NCBI GenBank assembly: GCA_002433805.1
Contig: DJIW01000139.1
Span: 1 to 22,205, forward strand
Direction: 5' to 3'
Length of the DNA: 22,205 nt
DNA from: Competibacteraceae bacterium UBA6584
GTDB taxonomy: Bacteria; Pseudomonadota; Gammaproteobacteria; Competibacterales; Competibacteraceae
The position numbers and the translations under genes are program-made. Below the pieces are notes generated by a model that saw only the letters and a program-made list of their open reading frames with translations, was not told the DNA's origin and did not search any database. Position 1 is the stretch's first letter, and the number at the start of each line of letters is the position of its first letter. This document shows positions 9,411 through 19,047 of the stretch, piece after piece.

Positions 9411-10673
9411 CTAAACTTGCAGCACCAGCCGGGCCGGATCCTCGATGCATTCCTTCACGGTGACCAGAAACGTCACCGCCTCTCGGCCATCGATGATCCG
9501 ATGGTCGTAGGAATGCGCCACGTACATCATCGGCCGAATCACGACCTGACCGTTTTCCGCCACCGGCCGGTCCTTGGTGGCGTGCATTCCGAGGATGCCG
9601 CTCTGCGGCGGGTTGAGGATCGGCGTGGACATCAGCGAGCCGAACACGCCGCCGTTGGTGATGGTGAAGGTGCCGCCGGTCATGTCCTCGACCGTCAGCG
9701 TGCCATCCTTCGCTTTCTTGCCGAATTCGCCGATGGTTTTTTCGATATCGGCCAAGCTCATTTGATCGGCGTCGCGCAGGATCGGCACCACCAGCCCGCG
9801 CGGCGAGGACACCGCGATGCCGATATCGTAATAGCCGTGATAGATGATGTCGTTACCGTCGATGGAGCCGTTCACCGCCGGATAGCGCTTGAGCGCCTCG
9901 ATCACCGCCTTGACGAAAATGCCCATGAAGCCCAGCCGCACGCCGTGTTTTTTCTCAAAATCGTCCTTGTAGCGATTGCGCAAATCCATGACGGGCTTCA
10001 TGTTGATTTCGTTGAAAGTGGTCAACATGGCCGTGGCGTTTTTGGCCATCAACAGCCGCTCGGCGATGCGGGCGCGCAACCGGGTCATCGGCACCCGCTG
10101 TTCCAGCCGGCCCTGGGCGTCGGGCGGCACCGCCATCGGCGCGGGCGCGGGCGCGGCCATCGGGGCCGAGGGCGCGGCGGCCGGCGCGGCGGGAGCCGGA
10201 GTCGAAACCGGTCGGGCGGGCTGGCCGCCTTCCAAGAAAGCCAGCACATCGGCTTTGGTCACCCGGCCGCCGCGACCGCTGCCCGCCACCTTGGCGATAT
10301 CCAGACCGTGCTCGGCCGCCAGACGGCGCACCGCCGGGCTCAAGCCATCCAAATCAGCTTCCGCGACCGACGTCGCTGGCGCGGCGGCCGGCGCGGCGGA
10401 CGCTGGCGCGGCCGGCGCGGCGGACTGCCCGGCCGCGCCTTCTTGCAAGGTCGCAATCACATCGCCGGTGGTGACGATTTCGCCTTCCTGACGCAAGATC
10501 TCGCCGAGCACCCCATCGGCGGGCGCGGGGATATCGAGCACCACCTTATCGGTTTCCAAGTCCACCAGATTCTCCCCTCGCTTCACCGCCTCCCCCGGTT
10601 TTTTCTTCCAGTTGACGAGCGTGCCGTCGGAAACGGATTCGGGCAGCGAGGGGACTTTCACTTCGATGGTCAT
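9411..10673 (-). CDS. sucB: 2-oxoglutarate dehydrogenase E2, dihydrolipoyllysine-residue succinyltransferase
   Basis: E2 forms the core of the 2-oxoglutarate dehydrogenase complex and passes the succinyl group from E1 to CoA. The 420-residue protein has one lipoyl domain with the lipoylated Lys43 in DLETDKVVLDIPA. An Ala/Pro-rich linker follows, then a peripheral subunit-binding domain (about 110-147, LSPAVRRLAAEHGLDIAKV). A second Ala/Pro linker (about 150-190) leads to the C-terminal catalytic domain, which carries the active-site SYDHRIIDGREA. One lipoyl domain and the succinyl-transferase-type ending fit SucB rather than the pyruvate enzyme AceF. The start at 10673 is 51 bases after the sucA stop. 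Repetitive GC-rich linkers on this strand create a very long open frame on the other strand that is not a gene. Confidence 0.97.
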   Translation of the reverse strand: MTIEVKVPSLPESVSDGTLVNWKKKPGEAVKRGENLVDLETDKVVLDIPAPADGVLGEILRQEGEIVTTGDVIATLQEGAAGQSAAPAAPASAAPAAAPATSVAEADLDGLSPAVRRLAAEHGLDIAKVAGSGRGGRVTKADVLAFLEGGQPARPVSTPAPAAPAAAPSAPMAAPAPAPMAVPPDAQGRLEQRVPMTRLRARIAERLLMAKNATAMLTTFNEINMKPVMDLRNRYKDDFEKKHGVRLGFMGIFVKAVIEALKRYPAVNGSIDGNDIIYHGYYDIGIAVSSPRGLVVPILRDADQMSLADIEKTIGEFGKKAKDGTLTVEDMTGGTFTITNGGVFGSLMSTPILNPPQSGILGMHATKDRPVAENGQVVIRPMMYVAHSYDHRIIDGREAVTFLVTVKECIEDPARLVLQV

Positions 10674-10724
10674 CTTCTTTATTCCCTTGGGTTCCGGGTC
10701 GTTGGTCGATCTGGGTCGCGGTGG

Positions 10725-13547
10725 TTACTGGCCCAGGGCGTCGTTCACAAGCTGTTGTTGCTGTTCGACATGAACGCTGTGGTAGCCCACCGCCGGCGAA
10801 GCCGAATGCGGCCGGCCGGCGTAACGGATCTTCAGGGGCCTCGGCAAATCCCGGTCCAAATGATGGAGGCTTTCGAACCAGGCGCCTTGGTTTTTCGGCT
10901 CTTCTTGACACCAGATCAGATCGGTCAGATTCGGGTACCGCTCGATCTCGGCGGTGTAAAGCGCCTGCGGAAACGGGTAAAGCTGTTCGATGCGAATGAT
11001 CGCCACATGCTCCAGCTTGCGCTCGCGCCGGGCTTCCAAAAGATCGTAAAAAACCTTGCCGCCGCAAGCCACCAGACGGGTGATCTTTTCCGGATCGTGC
11101 GGGTCGATTTCCGGAATCACCTCCTGGAAGCGGCCTTCCGTCAAATCCTCCAGGCTGTTCACCGCCAGCCGGTGCCGCAGCAGACTCTTGGGGCTCATCA
11201 CGATCAACGGTTTGCGGAAGCCGCGCTTCATCTGCCGGCGCAGCATGTGGAAGCATTGCGCCGGCGTCGAGGGCACCACCACTTGCATGTTGTTCTCGGC
11301 GCACAGTTGCAAATAACGCTCCAGCCGGGCCGAGGAGTGTTCCGGCCCTTGCCCTTCGTAGCCGTGCGGCAACAGCATCACCAACCCGCACATCCGGCCC
11401 CACTTGGTTTGCCCCGACGAAATGAACTGGTCGATGACCACCTGCGCGCCGTTGGCGAAATCGCCGAACTGGCCTTCCCAGACGATCAGACCGTTGGATT
11501 CGGCGGTGGCGTAGCCGTACTCAAAGCCCAGCACCGCCTCCTCGGACAAAATCGAGTCGATGACGATGAAGTTCGGCTGGCCGGGATAGAGGTTCATCAG
11601 CGGCGCGTAGCTGCTGCCGTCTTTCTGATTGTGCAGCACCGAATGCCGGTGGAAAAAGGTGCCGCGCCCGCAATCCTGGCCGGAAATCCGGACCTGATAG
11701 CCTTCTTGCAACAGGCTGGCATAAGCCAGATTTTCGGCGAAGCCCCAATCCAGCGGCAGCGCGCCCGCCGCCATCTTGCGGCGGTCATCCATGATCTTGG
11801 CCACGCGCGGGTGCATCTCGAAACCTTCCGGCAATTTGAGCAGCCGCTCGGTGAGGTCGCGAACCGTTTCCAACGGCACCGTGGTATCGAACGGCAGGCT
11901 CCAGTCCTCGTTGGCAAACGGCGTCCAGTCGATCGAATGCGGTCCCTTGGCGTGCGGCAGGGTGGGGCGCGACACTTGCAGGCCGGCGTCCAGGTTGGCG
12001 CGGTAGCGCGCCTGCATCTCTTGAAAGTCGGCTTCCGCGATTATCCCCTCGCCGATCAATTTTTCGGCGTACAGGATAGCGGTGGTTTTACGCGCCCGGA
12101 TCTTGCCGTACATCATCGGCTGGGTGGCGGCCGGCTCGTCGGCCTCGTTGTGGCCCAGGCGGCGGTAGCAGATCATGTCGATGACCACATCCTTGTTGAA
12201 GGTCATCCGGTATTCCAGCGCCAGCCGGGTCACGAACAGCACCGCTTCCGGGTCGTCGCCGTTGACGTGGAAAATCGGCGCTTGCACCATCTTGGCCACG
12301 TCGGTGCAGTACATGGCCGAGCGGGTATCTAGCGGGTTGCTGGTAGTGAAGCCGATCTGGTTGTTGATGACGATGTGGATGGTGCCGCCGGTGCGGTAAC
12401 CGCGCACTTGCGAGAATTGGAGCGTTTCCATGTTGACGCCCTGGCCGGCGAAGGCGGCGTCGCCGTGGATCAGCAGCGGCATCACCGCGTTGAACGGCGG
12501 GGTTTCCGCGCCGGGCGCGCGCCGCCGTTCCATCCGGGCGCGCACCGAACCCTCGACTACCGGATTGACGATCTCCAGATGCGAGGGGTTGAAGGCCAAG
12601 GCCAGATGCAGCGGGCCGCCGGGGGTTTGCACGTCCGAGGAAAAGCCCATGTGGTATTTGACATCGCCGGTGCTGCCGACCCGGCGCTTGCCCTCGAACT
12701 CATCGAACAACTCGCTCGGCGACTTGCCGATGATGTTGACCAGCACGTTCAACCGCCCGCGGTGGGCCATGCCGATGATGATTTCCTGAATGCCCTGCCC
12801 GCCGGCCTGCTGGATCAGCTCGTCCATCATCGGGATCAAGCTTTCGCCGCCCTCCAGCGAAAAGCGTTTCTGGCCGACGTAGCGGGTGTGCAGGTAGCGC
12901 TCCAAGCCTTCGGCGGCGGCCAGCCAGTGCAGCAGCTGCTTGCGCTGCTCGGCGCTCAAGTCGAGCCGGGCGCGCTGGCCTTCCAGCCGCTTCTGAATCC
13001 AGCGCTTTTCCGCCGTCTCGTTGATGTGCATGTATTCCGAGCCAATGGAGCCGGTGTAGACATCGCGCAGCAGGCTCATGATCTCGCGCAGGGTCCATTG
13101 CGACGGGGCGACCAGCGAACCGGTATTGAACGACGAGGCCATGTCGGCCTCGCTCAAACCGTGATAGCCGGGGTCCAACTCCGGCACCGGCGGGCGGTTG
13201 CGCAAATGCAAGGGATCGAGATCGGCGGCTTTGTGGCCTCGCGTCCGATAAGCGTTGATAATCCTCAACACCGCCGCCTGTTTCTCGGCCGCCGCCGGAC
13301 TGAGCACCTGCGCGCGGCCGCCGGCTTGCGGTTGCAGCGCCAGGCGGGAGAACGAGTCGCGGATCGGGCCGTGGGCGACATCCCGCGCGCCCTGGGTCTG
13401 CGCTTCCATATTGCGGAAATACTGCCGCCAGTTATCGCTGACCGACTCCGGATCGCTCAGAAAGCTTTCGTATAGTTCCTCGATGAAAGCCGCATTGCCG
13501 CCGAACAACGGCGAACTTTGGCGAAATTGCTCGATGAGGGTGCTCAT
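10725..13547 (-). CDS. sucA: 2-oxoglutarate dehydrogenase E1, thiamine-diphosphate dependent
   Basis: E1 decarboxylates 2-oxoglutarate in the TCA cycle and loads the succinyl group onto E2-bound lipoate. The protein is 940 residues, the normal length. The N-terminal E2-binding segment (LFGGNAAFIEELYESFLSDP) is intact. The thiamine-diphosphate region has HGDAAFAGQGV and VINNQIGFTT, and the helix FSLEGGESLIPMMDEL and the GMAHRGRLNVLVNIIGK motif are present. The C-terminal transketolase-like domain includes LPHGYEGQGPEHSSARLER. It is the first gene of sucA-sucB-lpd. No strong Shine-Dalgarno stands directly before the ATG: GGGAG lies about 13 bases upstream. A divergent 637-base region separates it from dksA. 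sucCD and the succinate dehydrogenase genes are not in this window. Confidence 0.97.
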   Translation of the reverse strand: MSTLIEQFRQSSPLFGGNAAFIEELYESFLSDPESVSDNWRQYFRNMEAQTQGARDVAHGPIRDSFSRLALQPQAGGRAQVLSPAAAEKQAAVLRIINAYRTRGHKAADLDPLHLRNRPPVPELDPGYHGLSEADMASSFNTGSLVAPSQWTLREIMSLLRDVYTGSIGSEYMHINETAEKRWIQKRLEGQRARLDLSAEQRKQLLHWLAAAEGLERYLHTRYVGQKRFSLEGGESLIPMMDELIQQAGGQGIQEIIIGMAHRGRLNVLVNIIGKSPSELFDEFEGKRRVGSTGDVKYHMGFSSDVQTPGGPLHLALAFNPSHLEIVNPVVEGSVRARMERRRAPGAETPPFNAVMPLLIHGDAAFAGQGVNMETLQFSQVRGYRTGGTIHIVINNQIGFTTSNPLDTRSAMYCTDVAKMVQAPIFHVNGDDPEAVLFVTRLALEYRMTFNKDVVIDMICYRRLGHNEADEPAATQPMMYGKIRARKTTAILYAEKLIGEGIIAEADFQEMQARYRANLDAGLQVSRPTLPHAKGPHSIDWTPFANEDWSLPFDTTVPLETVRDLTERLLKLPEGFEMHPRVAKIMDDRRKMAAGALPLDWGFAENLAYASLLQEGYQVRISGQDCGRGTFFHRHSVLHNQKDGSSYAPLMNLYPGQPNFIVIDSILSEEAVLGFEYGYATAESNGLIVWEGQFGDFANGAQVVIDQFISSGQTKWGRMCGLVMLLPHGYEGQGPEHSSARLERYLQLCAENNMQVVVPSTPAQCFHMLRRQMKRGFRKPLIVMSPKSLLRHRLAVNSLEDLTEGRFQEVIPEIDPHDPEKITRLVACGGKVFYDLLEARRERKLEHVAIIRIEQLYPFPQALYTAEIERYPNLTDLIWCQEEPKNQGAWFESLHHLDRDLPRPLKIRYAGRPHSASPAVGYHSVHVEQQQQLVNDALGQ

Positions 13548-13890
13548 GGGCGCTGATCGACTCCCGGTGATGAAGAATTTTCAAGCACGGACCCGGCGAA
13601 AGGGGCAGCGCTCGAAGCGGACCCAGACAGAATGGAACCCGGCGACACTCCAGCCCGCGCAGGCGCGACGGTCCGGTTTCGGCCGGGCCGGAGCCAGTAC
13701 AGGCGATGGGGCCCGAGCTTGTCGCAACCGCCGCGCCGGTCGTCCGGCATGAGAGTGTTGGCCGCAATCACGGCTTTCAAATATCCAAAACGTCGTGCGT
13801 TAGCTTTCCCTGAAGGGAAAAGAGCCCGCTCGCCGCCTGTGAACCGGGATGGCGCGATCCCGAGACAGACCGGCGGCCGCTTGATTTTGA
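13548..13890 (-). promoter_or_regulatory. Probable long 5' leader of sucA with hairpins
   Basis: If the candidate promoter just upstream is real, the suc operon has an untranslated leader of roughly 340 bases. The leader can form two clean stem-loops: CGGGAT/ATCCCG with a 6-base loop at 13845-13862, and TTTCCC/GGGAAA with a 4-base loop at 13805-13820. There is no conserved protein here; an open frame at 13632-14036 on the plus strand looks spurious. Conserved RNA motifs upstream of sucA are known in some proteobacteria (sucA and sucA-II motifs). I cannot tell by eye whether this is one of them. Confidence 0.4.
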
Positions 13891-13896
13891 GGACTG

Positions 13897-13925
13897 ATTA
13901 TATCCATGGCGCAAACCCGGATAAA
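13897..13925 (-). promoter_or_regulatory. Candidate sigma-70 promoter for sucA-sucB-lpd
   Basis: On the minus strand a perfect -10 box TATAAT lies at 13897-13902. It is preceded after a 17-base spacer by TTTATC at 13920-13925, which matches the -35 consensus at only three of six positions. It points toward sucA about 350 bases away. The -10 is strong and the -35 weak, as in activator-dependent promoters, but no activator site is claimed. Confidence 0.4.
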
Positions 13926-14055
13926 CCGCCGTTGCCTTTTTTAATTAACGCCTCAATCGCTAGGATGAGGCCGTCGGACGCTCTACCGTTTCACGGGCTC
14001 TCCGGCGGCTCCCGCTGCTGTCGACTCCTAAAATAGATAAAAATTGCGCTATTTT

Positions 14056-14084
14056 TTGCCATCGGAAAGGGTCTGCGGTACATT
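14056..14084 (+). promoter_or_regulatory. Candidate sigma-70 promoter for dksA-gluQ
   Basis: TTGCCA (-35, 14056-14061) and TACATT (-10, 14079-14084) are separated by exactly 17 bases and point toward dksA. The predicted start is near 14091, giving a leader of about 95 bases. The boxes match the consensus at four or five of six positions each. Confidence 0.5.
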
Positions 14085-14184
14085 TTCCGCGATGGCGTCT
14101 CGGCTTTTCGAGCCCAGCAGCATGGCGGATGAATTTCCGGCTGGTTCCGCCGCTTAGCTTTGTTCCATTTAGGAGGGAATCGCA

Positions 14185-14613
14185 ATGGCTGCCACCCATC
14201 CCCTCGCTCAGGGAACGCCCGCGTCGTATCAGGCCGCTGACGGCGAACCCTATATGAGCGAGGCCCAGTTGGCGCACTTCCGCAAGGTCTTGACGGACTG
14301 GAAGGAAAGCCTGCTGCATGAAGTCGACCGCACGGTCAATCACATGCAGGACGAATCCGCCACCTTTCCCGATCCCAACGATCGCGCCACGCAAGAAGAA
14401 GAATTCAGTCTGGAACTGCGCACCCGCGACCGCGAACGCAAGCTGATCAAGAAGATCAACGAGGCGATCGCGCTCATCGAAAGCGGCGACTACGGCTACT
14501 GCGAAGCCTGCGGCGTGGAAATTGGCCTGCCGCGCATGTTGGCCCGACCGACCGCCACCTTGTGCATCGACTGCAAGATGCTGGAAGAAATCCGCGAAAA
14601 GCAAGGTAATTAA
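14185..14613 (+). CDS. dksA: RNA polymerase-binding transcription factor DksA
   Basis: DksA binds the secondary channel of RNA polymerase and, with ppGpp, represses rRNA and activates amino-acid genes in the stringent response. The 142-residue protein has the coiled-coil tip FPDPNDRATQEEEF with acidic residues Asp63 and Asp66, equivalent to E. coli D71 and D74. Its C4 zinc finger is intact: Cys106, Cys109, Cys127 and Cys130, so this is a zinc-bound DksA and not the cysteine-poor paralogue. The start is supported by AGGAGGG about 7 bases upstream. The N-terminal 20 residues are variable. gluQ follows after 49 bases on the same strand, the conserved gammaproteobacterial arrangement. Confidence 0.97.
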   Translation: MAATHPLAQGTPASYQAADGEPYMSEAQLAHFRKVLTDWKESLLHEVDRTVNHMQDESATFPDPNDRATQEEEFSLELRTRDRERKLIKKINEAIALIESGDYGYCEACGVEIGLPRMLARPTATLCIDCKMLEEIREKQGN

Positions 14614-14662
14614 CCCCGACCCCAACGACGGTTTTCGCCGCGAAACTCGCCTGCCCCAGGCG

Positions 14663-15661
14663 ATGGTTGCCACGGTCGATTCCGCCGCGCCCACGCGCGG
14701 GCGCTTCGCGCCATCCCCGACCGGTTCCCTTCATTTCGGCTCGCTGGTCGCCGCGTTAGGCAGTTTTTTGGAAGCGCGCCGGCGCGGCGGCGAATGGTGG
14801 GTCCGCATTGAGGACATCGACCGGCAGCGGACCCAACAGGGCGCGGCCGACGCTATTTTGCGAACGCTGGAACGCTACGGGCTCGGCTGGGACGGCCCCG
14901 TCCTCCACCAAAGCCGGCGGACGGCCGCTTATCAAACCGCCTTGACGCAACTGCTCGACGCCAGCTCGGCCTATCCGTGCGGGTGCAGCCGGCGCGAACT
15001 CGCCAACGGCCCGCGCGGCCGCGACGGCAGCCCGATCTATCCGGGTTACTGCCGGCTCCATCCCCGCCATCCCGAACGACCGAGCGCGATCCGGCTGCGC
15101 GTGAGCGACGAGCTGCTGGCGTTTCAGGACGCGGTTCAAGGCCAATGCCGGCACCGATTGGCGACGGAAGTCGGCGATTTCGTGATCCGCCGCGCCGATG
15201 GCGTGTTCGCTTATCAGTTGGCCGTGGTGGTGGATGACGCCGAACAGCGCATCACCCAGGTGGTGCGCGGCGGCGATCTGCTGGAATCGACCGGCCGGCA
15301 ACTCCACCTGCAACGGCTGCTGGGCCTTCCCACCCCCGAATACGCCCATTTGCCGGTCGCGCTCGACCGGCGCGGCTGCAAGCTGAGCAAGCAAACCGGC
15401 GCGGCCCCCATCGACCGATCCGATCCGGGACCGATGTTATGGGCCGCCCTGCGCTTCCTCGGACACGAGCCGCCGGCGGACTTGCGGCGCGAACCGCCCG
15501 CCGCGCTGCTGGCGTGGGCGCTGGCGCATTGGCGCTTGGCGGCGGTGCCGAAAATCCCGGCCCGCCGTTGGGAGGAAGCGGACGATGGGGAGGCCGCGCA
15601 ATCCGGTAGGATCGGGGAATCGGAATTTCGAGCTATAGACAAGGCCCAGGACGTGGTCTAG
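14663..15661 (+). CDS. gluQ: Glutamyl-Q tRNA(Asp) synthetase
   Basis: GluQ (YadB) is a truncated glutamyl-tRNA synthetase that attaches glutamate to the queuosine base of tRNA-Asp. The protein is 332 residues and lacks the anticodon-binding domains of GltX. It has RFAPSPTG at 14-21 followed by HFGS (HIGH-like, 24-27). Cysteines in YPCGCSRREL and GYCR form the zinc site, and KLSKQ at 240-244 stands in place of KMSKS. I chose the ATG at 14663, which leaves 13 residues before the catalytic motif. An open frame extends back to 14522 but would overlap dksA by 92 bases. The last ~30 residues (WEEADDGEAAQSGR onward) extend beyond the usual family end. It is probably co-transcribed with dksA. Confidence 0.94.
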   Translation: MVATVDSAAPTRGRFAPSPTGSLHFGSLVAALGSFLEARRRGGEWWVRIEDIDRQRTQQGAADAILRTLERYGLGWDGPVLHQSRRTAAYQTALTQLLDASSAYPCGCSRRELANGPRGRDGSPIYPGYCRLHPRHPERPSAIRLRVSDELLAFQDAVQGQCRHRLATEVGDFVIRRADGVFAYQLAVVVDDAEQRITQVVRGGDLLESTGRQLHLQRLLGLPTPEYAHLPVALDRRGCKLSKQTGAAPIDRSDPGPMLWAALRFLGHEPPADLRREPPAALLAWALAHWRLAAVPKIPARRWEEADDGEAAQSGRIGESEFRAIDKAQDVV

Positions 15662-15754
15662 AAAATAACAGATAAGAAGTCGATGCGCGCCCCTGCCCTC
15701 ATCCGCCTTCACCCCATTCCACCATAACCCCTCCACCAAAGGAGAATCACGGTA

Positions 15755-17692
<1,938 letters not shown>

Positions 17693-17730
17693 CCAGGATG
17701 CTGTTCATGATCGTGATGCGCTGAGCTTTC

Positions 17731-17764
17731 ACCCGGCCTTTCCCCTGAAAAGGCCGGGTTTTTT
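17731..17764 (+). terminator. Rho-independent terminator after acs
   Basis: ACCCGGCCTTT at 17731-17741 pairs perfectly with AAAGGCCGGGT at 17749-17759 around a 7-base loop, followed by a T-run ending at 17764. It stands 38 bases after the acs stop and abuts the stop of the convergent eIF2B-like gene at 17766. In the minus direction the stem is not followed by a T-run, so it probably acts only on acs transcripts. Confidence 0.9.
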
Positions 17765-17765
17765 A

Positions 17766-18635
17766 TCATCCCGCGATCCGTCTGACCCCGGCTTCGTCGA
17801 TCCAAGCACTGATCAGCCGCGCGGGCGTTACCTCGAAATAAAGATTTCTGACCGTCACGTCCGGCCAAGTCGGGACGCCTAATTCAGCCGGCGCCATTTC
17901 CTCCAACACCGGCGGCGGATCGGCCGCATCGCGCCATTTGAAGCTCTCGCACGCCACGTAAAATGGCACCCCCCGCTCGCGCGCCGCCAGCGCCAACAAC
18001 GCCGTGCCCGCCTTGTTGAGCACCGCCCCATCCGCCAGCACGCTGTCGGCCCCCACCAGCACCGCGTCGGCCCGAGCGACGAACAACGCCATCTGCGCGT
18101 CGGTGATATAGACCGTCGGCACTTTCCAAACTGAAAGCTGCTCCGCCAGCCGGCGTCCTTCCTCCAGCGGCCGCGATTCCGTGACGATCATCCGCAAACC
18201 CGCCTCCTTGAGCAGCCGACAACTTTCCAATACAGTGGAGCTGAAACTGTGCGTCATCAGGGTCCGCCCCGCGCCCACCAGTTCGGCGACCCGCGCGGCG
18301 CAGTCAGCGACAGCCCGCCGCGACTGCTCGATCAGGACTTCCGCTCGCGCGGCGGCGACTTGGCGGGCGGCGGCCAGGTTCATGTCGGCTTCGATCGCGG
18401 CGCCCTCCCGCCAACGCCGCAGTAAATGTGAGAGCGGCGTCATGCTGGGTCGGGCTTCAGCCAAGTCGACGGCCAGCGCCGACAAGCCCTCCCACCACTC
18501 CCCGACGGTCGCGGCGGGCAGTTCGCGGGCCGCTTGCGCGAGAATCACGAGACCGAAGCGCGCCAGTTCGCTGGCGCCCCGAACCCGGTCATCGCGAATT
18601 TCCGCGATTTTTCGGTTGAATTCTGTAGGAATCAT
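17766..18635 (-). CDS. eIF2B alpha/beta/delta-like protein (IF-2B family), function unknown
   Basis: This 289-residue protein belongs to the eIF2B/MtnA/ribose-1,5-bisphosphate isomerase superfamily (PF01008). An N-terminal helical region (about 1-110) leads into a Rossmann-like fold. The GAD motif with Asp197 and the phosphate-binding LNKAGT (Asn207, Lys208) are present. Known isomerases of this family use a cysteine where this protein has LMTHSFSS (127-133), a form closer to eIF2B alpha subunits. A methylthioribose-1-phosphate or ribose-1,5-bisphosphate isomerase role is therefore doubtful; a regulatory or different sugar-phosphate-binding role is possible. The start ATG at 18635 lies inside an inverted repeat. 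The gene is divergent from the DUF6763-type gene and convergent with acs. Confidence 0.8.
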   Translation of the reverse strand: MIPTEFNRKIAEIRDDRVRGASELARFGLVILAQAARELPAATVGEWWEGLSALAVDLAEARPSMTPLSHLLRRWREGAAIEADMNLAAARQVAAARAEVLIEQSRRAVADCAARVAELVGAGRTLMTHSFSSTVLESCRLLKEAGLRMIVTESRPLEEGRRLAEQLSVWKVPTVYITDAQMALFVARADAVLVGADSVLADGAVLNKAGTALLALAARERGVPFYVACESFKWRDAADPPPVLEEMAPAELGVPTWPDVTVRNLYFEVTPARLISAWIDEAGVRRIAG

Positions 18636-18657
18636 TGCCCAAAATTCCCCAATGATT
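18630..18657. promoter_or_regulatory. Inverted repeat over the start of the eIF2B-like gene
   Basis: AATCATTG at 18630-18637 and CAATGATT at 18650-18657 are perfect 8-base inverted repeats separated by 12 bases, with centres 20 bases apart. The left arm contains the start codon of the minus-strand gene. The spacing of two helical turns would suit a dimeric repressor, or the arms could form a hairpin that masks the start codon in mRNA. Both are inference. Confidence 0.35.
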
Positions 18658-18712
18658 TTCAGTAAGCCCGGCGCGGATGCTTCAGCGCCCTTTGTCTGTT
18701 AGGAGACCCGCC

Positions 18713-19006
18713 ATGAGCGATGTTGATCCCATCATCGGCAACTGGTATCGCAACGAGGAAACCGGCAACGATTTCGAAGTCGTCGCGCTCGACGAGGACG
18801 CCCAAACCATCGAAATCCAATATTTTGACGGTGAAGTGGAAGAATTGGATCTAGACGCTTGGTACGAACTGCCTCTGGAGATGATCGAAGCGCCGGACGA
18901 CTGGTCCGGCCCCTTCGACGGCGCGGAAGACGATGAACTCGGCTATGAGGAAGACGATGAGTTGAGCGACGCGGACGATCTGTTGGCCGACCGCGACGAG
19001 GATTGA
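18713..19006 (+). CDS. Small acidic protein, DUF6763-type, function unknown
   Basis: The protein is 97 residues. An N-terminal half of about 60 residues begins MSDVDPIIGNWYRNEETG. It is predicted to be mostly beta strand, with the conserved pattern IIGNWY, FEVVALDED, IEIQYFDGEVEELD and WYELPL. The C-terminal ~35 residues are almost entirely Asp and Glu with few hydrophobic positions and are probably disordered. It resembles short conserved gammaproteobacterial proteins annotated as DUF6763; I know of no assigned function. The start at 18713 has AGGAG 7 bases upstream. An in-frame ATG at 18677 lacks such support. It sits alone between two minus-strand genes. The highly negative tail suggests binding to a basic partner or metal, which is only a guess. 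Confidence 0.85.
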   Translation: MSDVDPIIGNWYRNEETGNDFEVVALDEDAQTIEIQYFDGEVEELDLDAWYELPLEMIEAPDDWSGPFDGAEDDELGYEEDDELSDADDLLADRDED

Positions 19007-19020
19007 GCGTCGCTCCGGCT

Positions 19021-19042
19021 AAAACGGGCGCCTTGACGCCCG
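19021..19042 (-). terminator. Rho-independent terminator after tex
   Basis: On the minus strand CGGGCG, a 6-base loop and CGCCCG (19025-19042) are followed by TTTT at 19021-19024. It begins 5 bases after the tex stop at 19048. On the plus strand the same stem is followed by GC-rich sequence, so it is not a terminator for the DUF6763-type gene. Confidence 0.7.
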
Positions 19043-19047
19043 CCGCG

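Noticed and set aside
9417..12332. A 971-codon open frame on the plus strand opposite sucB and sucA.
   Set aside because: It lies wholly antisense to two clearly conserved genes. It is rich in His, Arg, Gln and Gly, as expected from reading GC-rich coding DNA backwards, and shows no recognisable domain.
13632..14036. A 134-codon open frame in the sucA-dksA intergenic region.
   Set aside because: It has no ribosome binding site and no domain-like sequence, and it spans the candidate sucA promoter. Its composition is that of random GC-rich DNA.
14522..14662. N-terminal extension of gluQ overlapping dksA by 92 bases.
   Set aside because: The extra 47 residues are read from the dksA zinc-finger coding region in another frame and are absent from known GluQ proteins.
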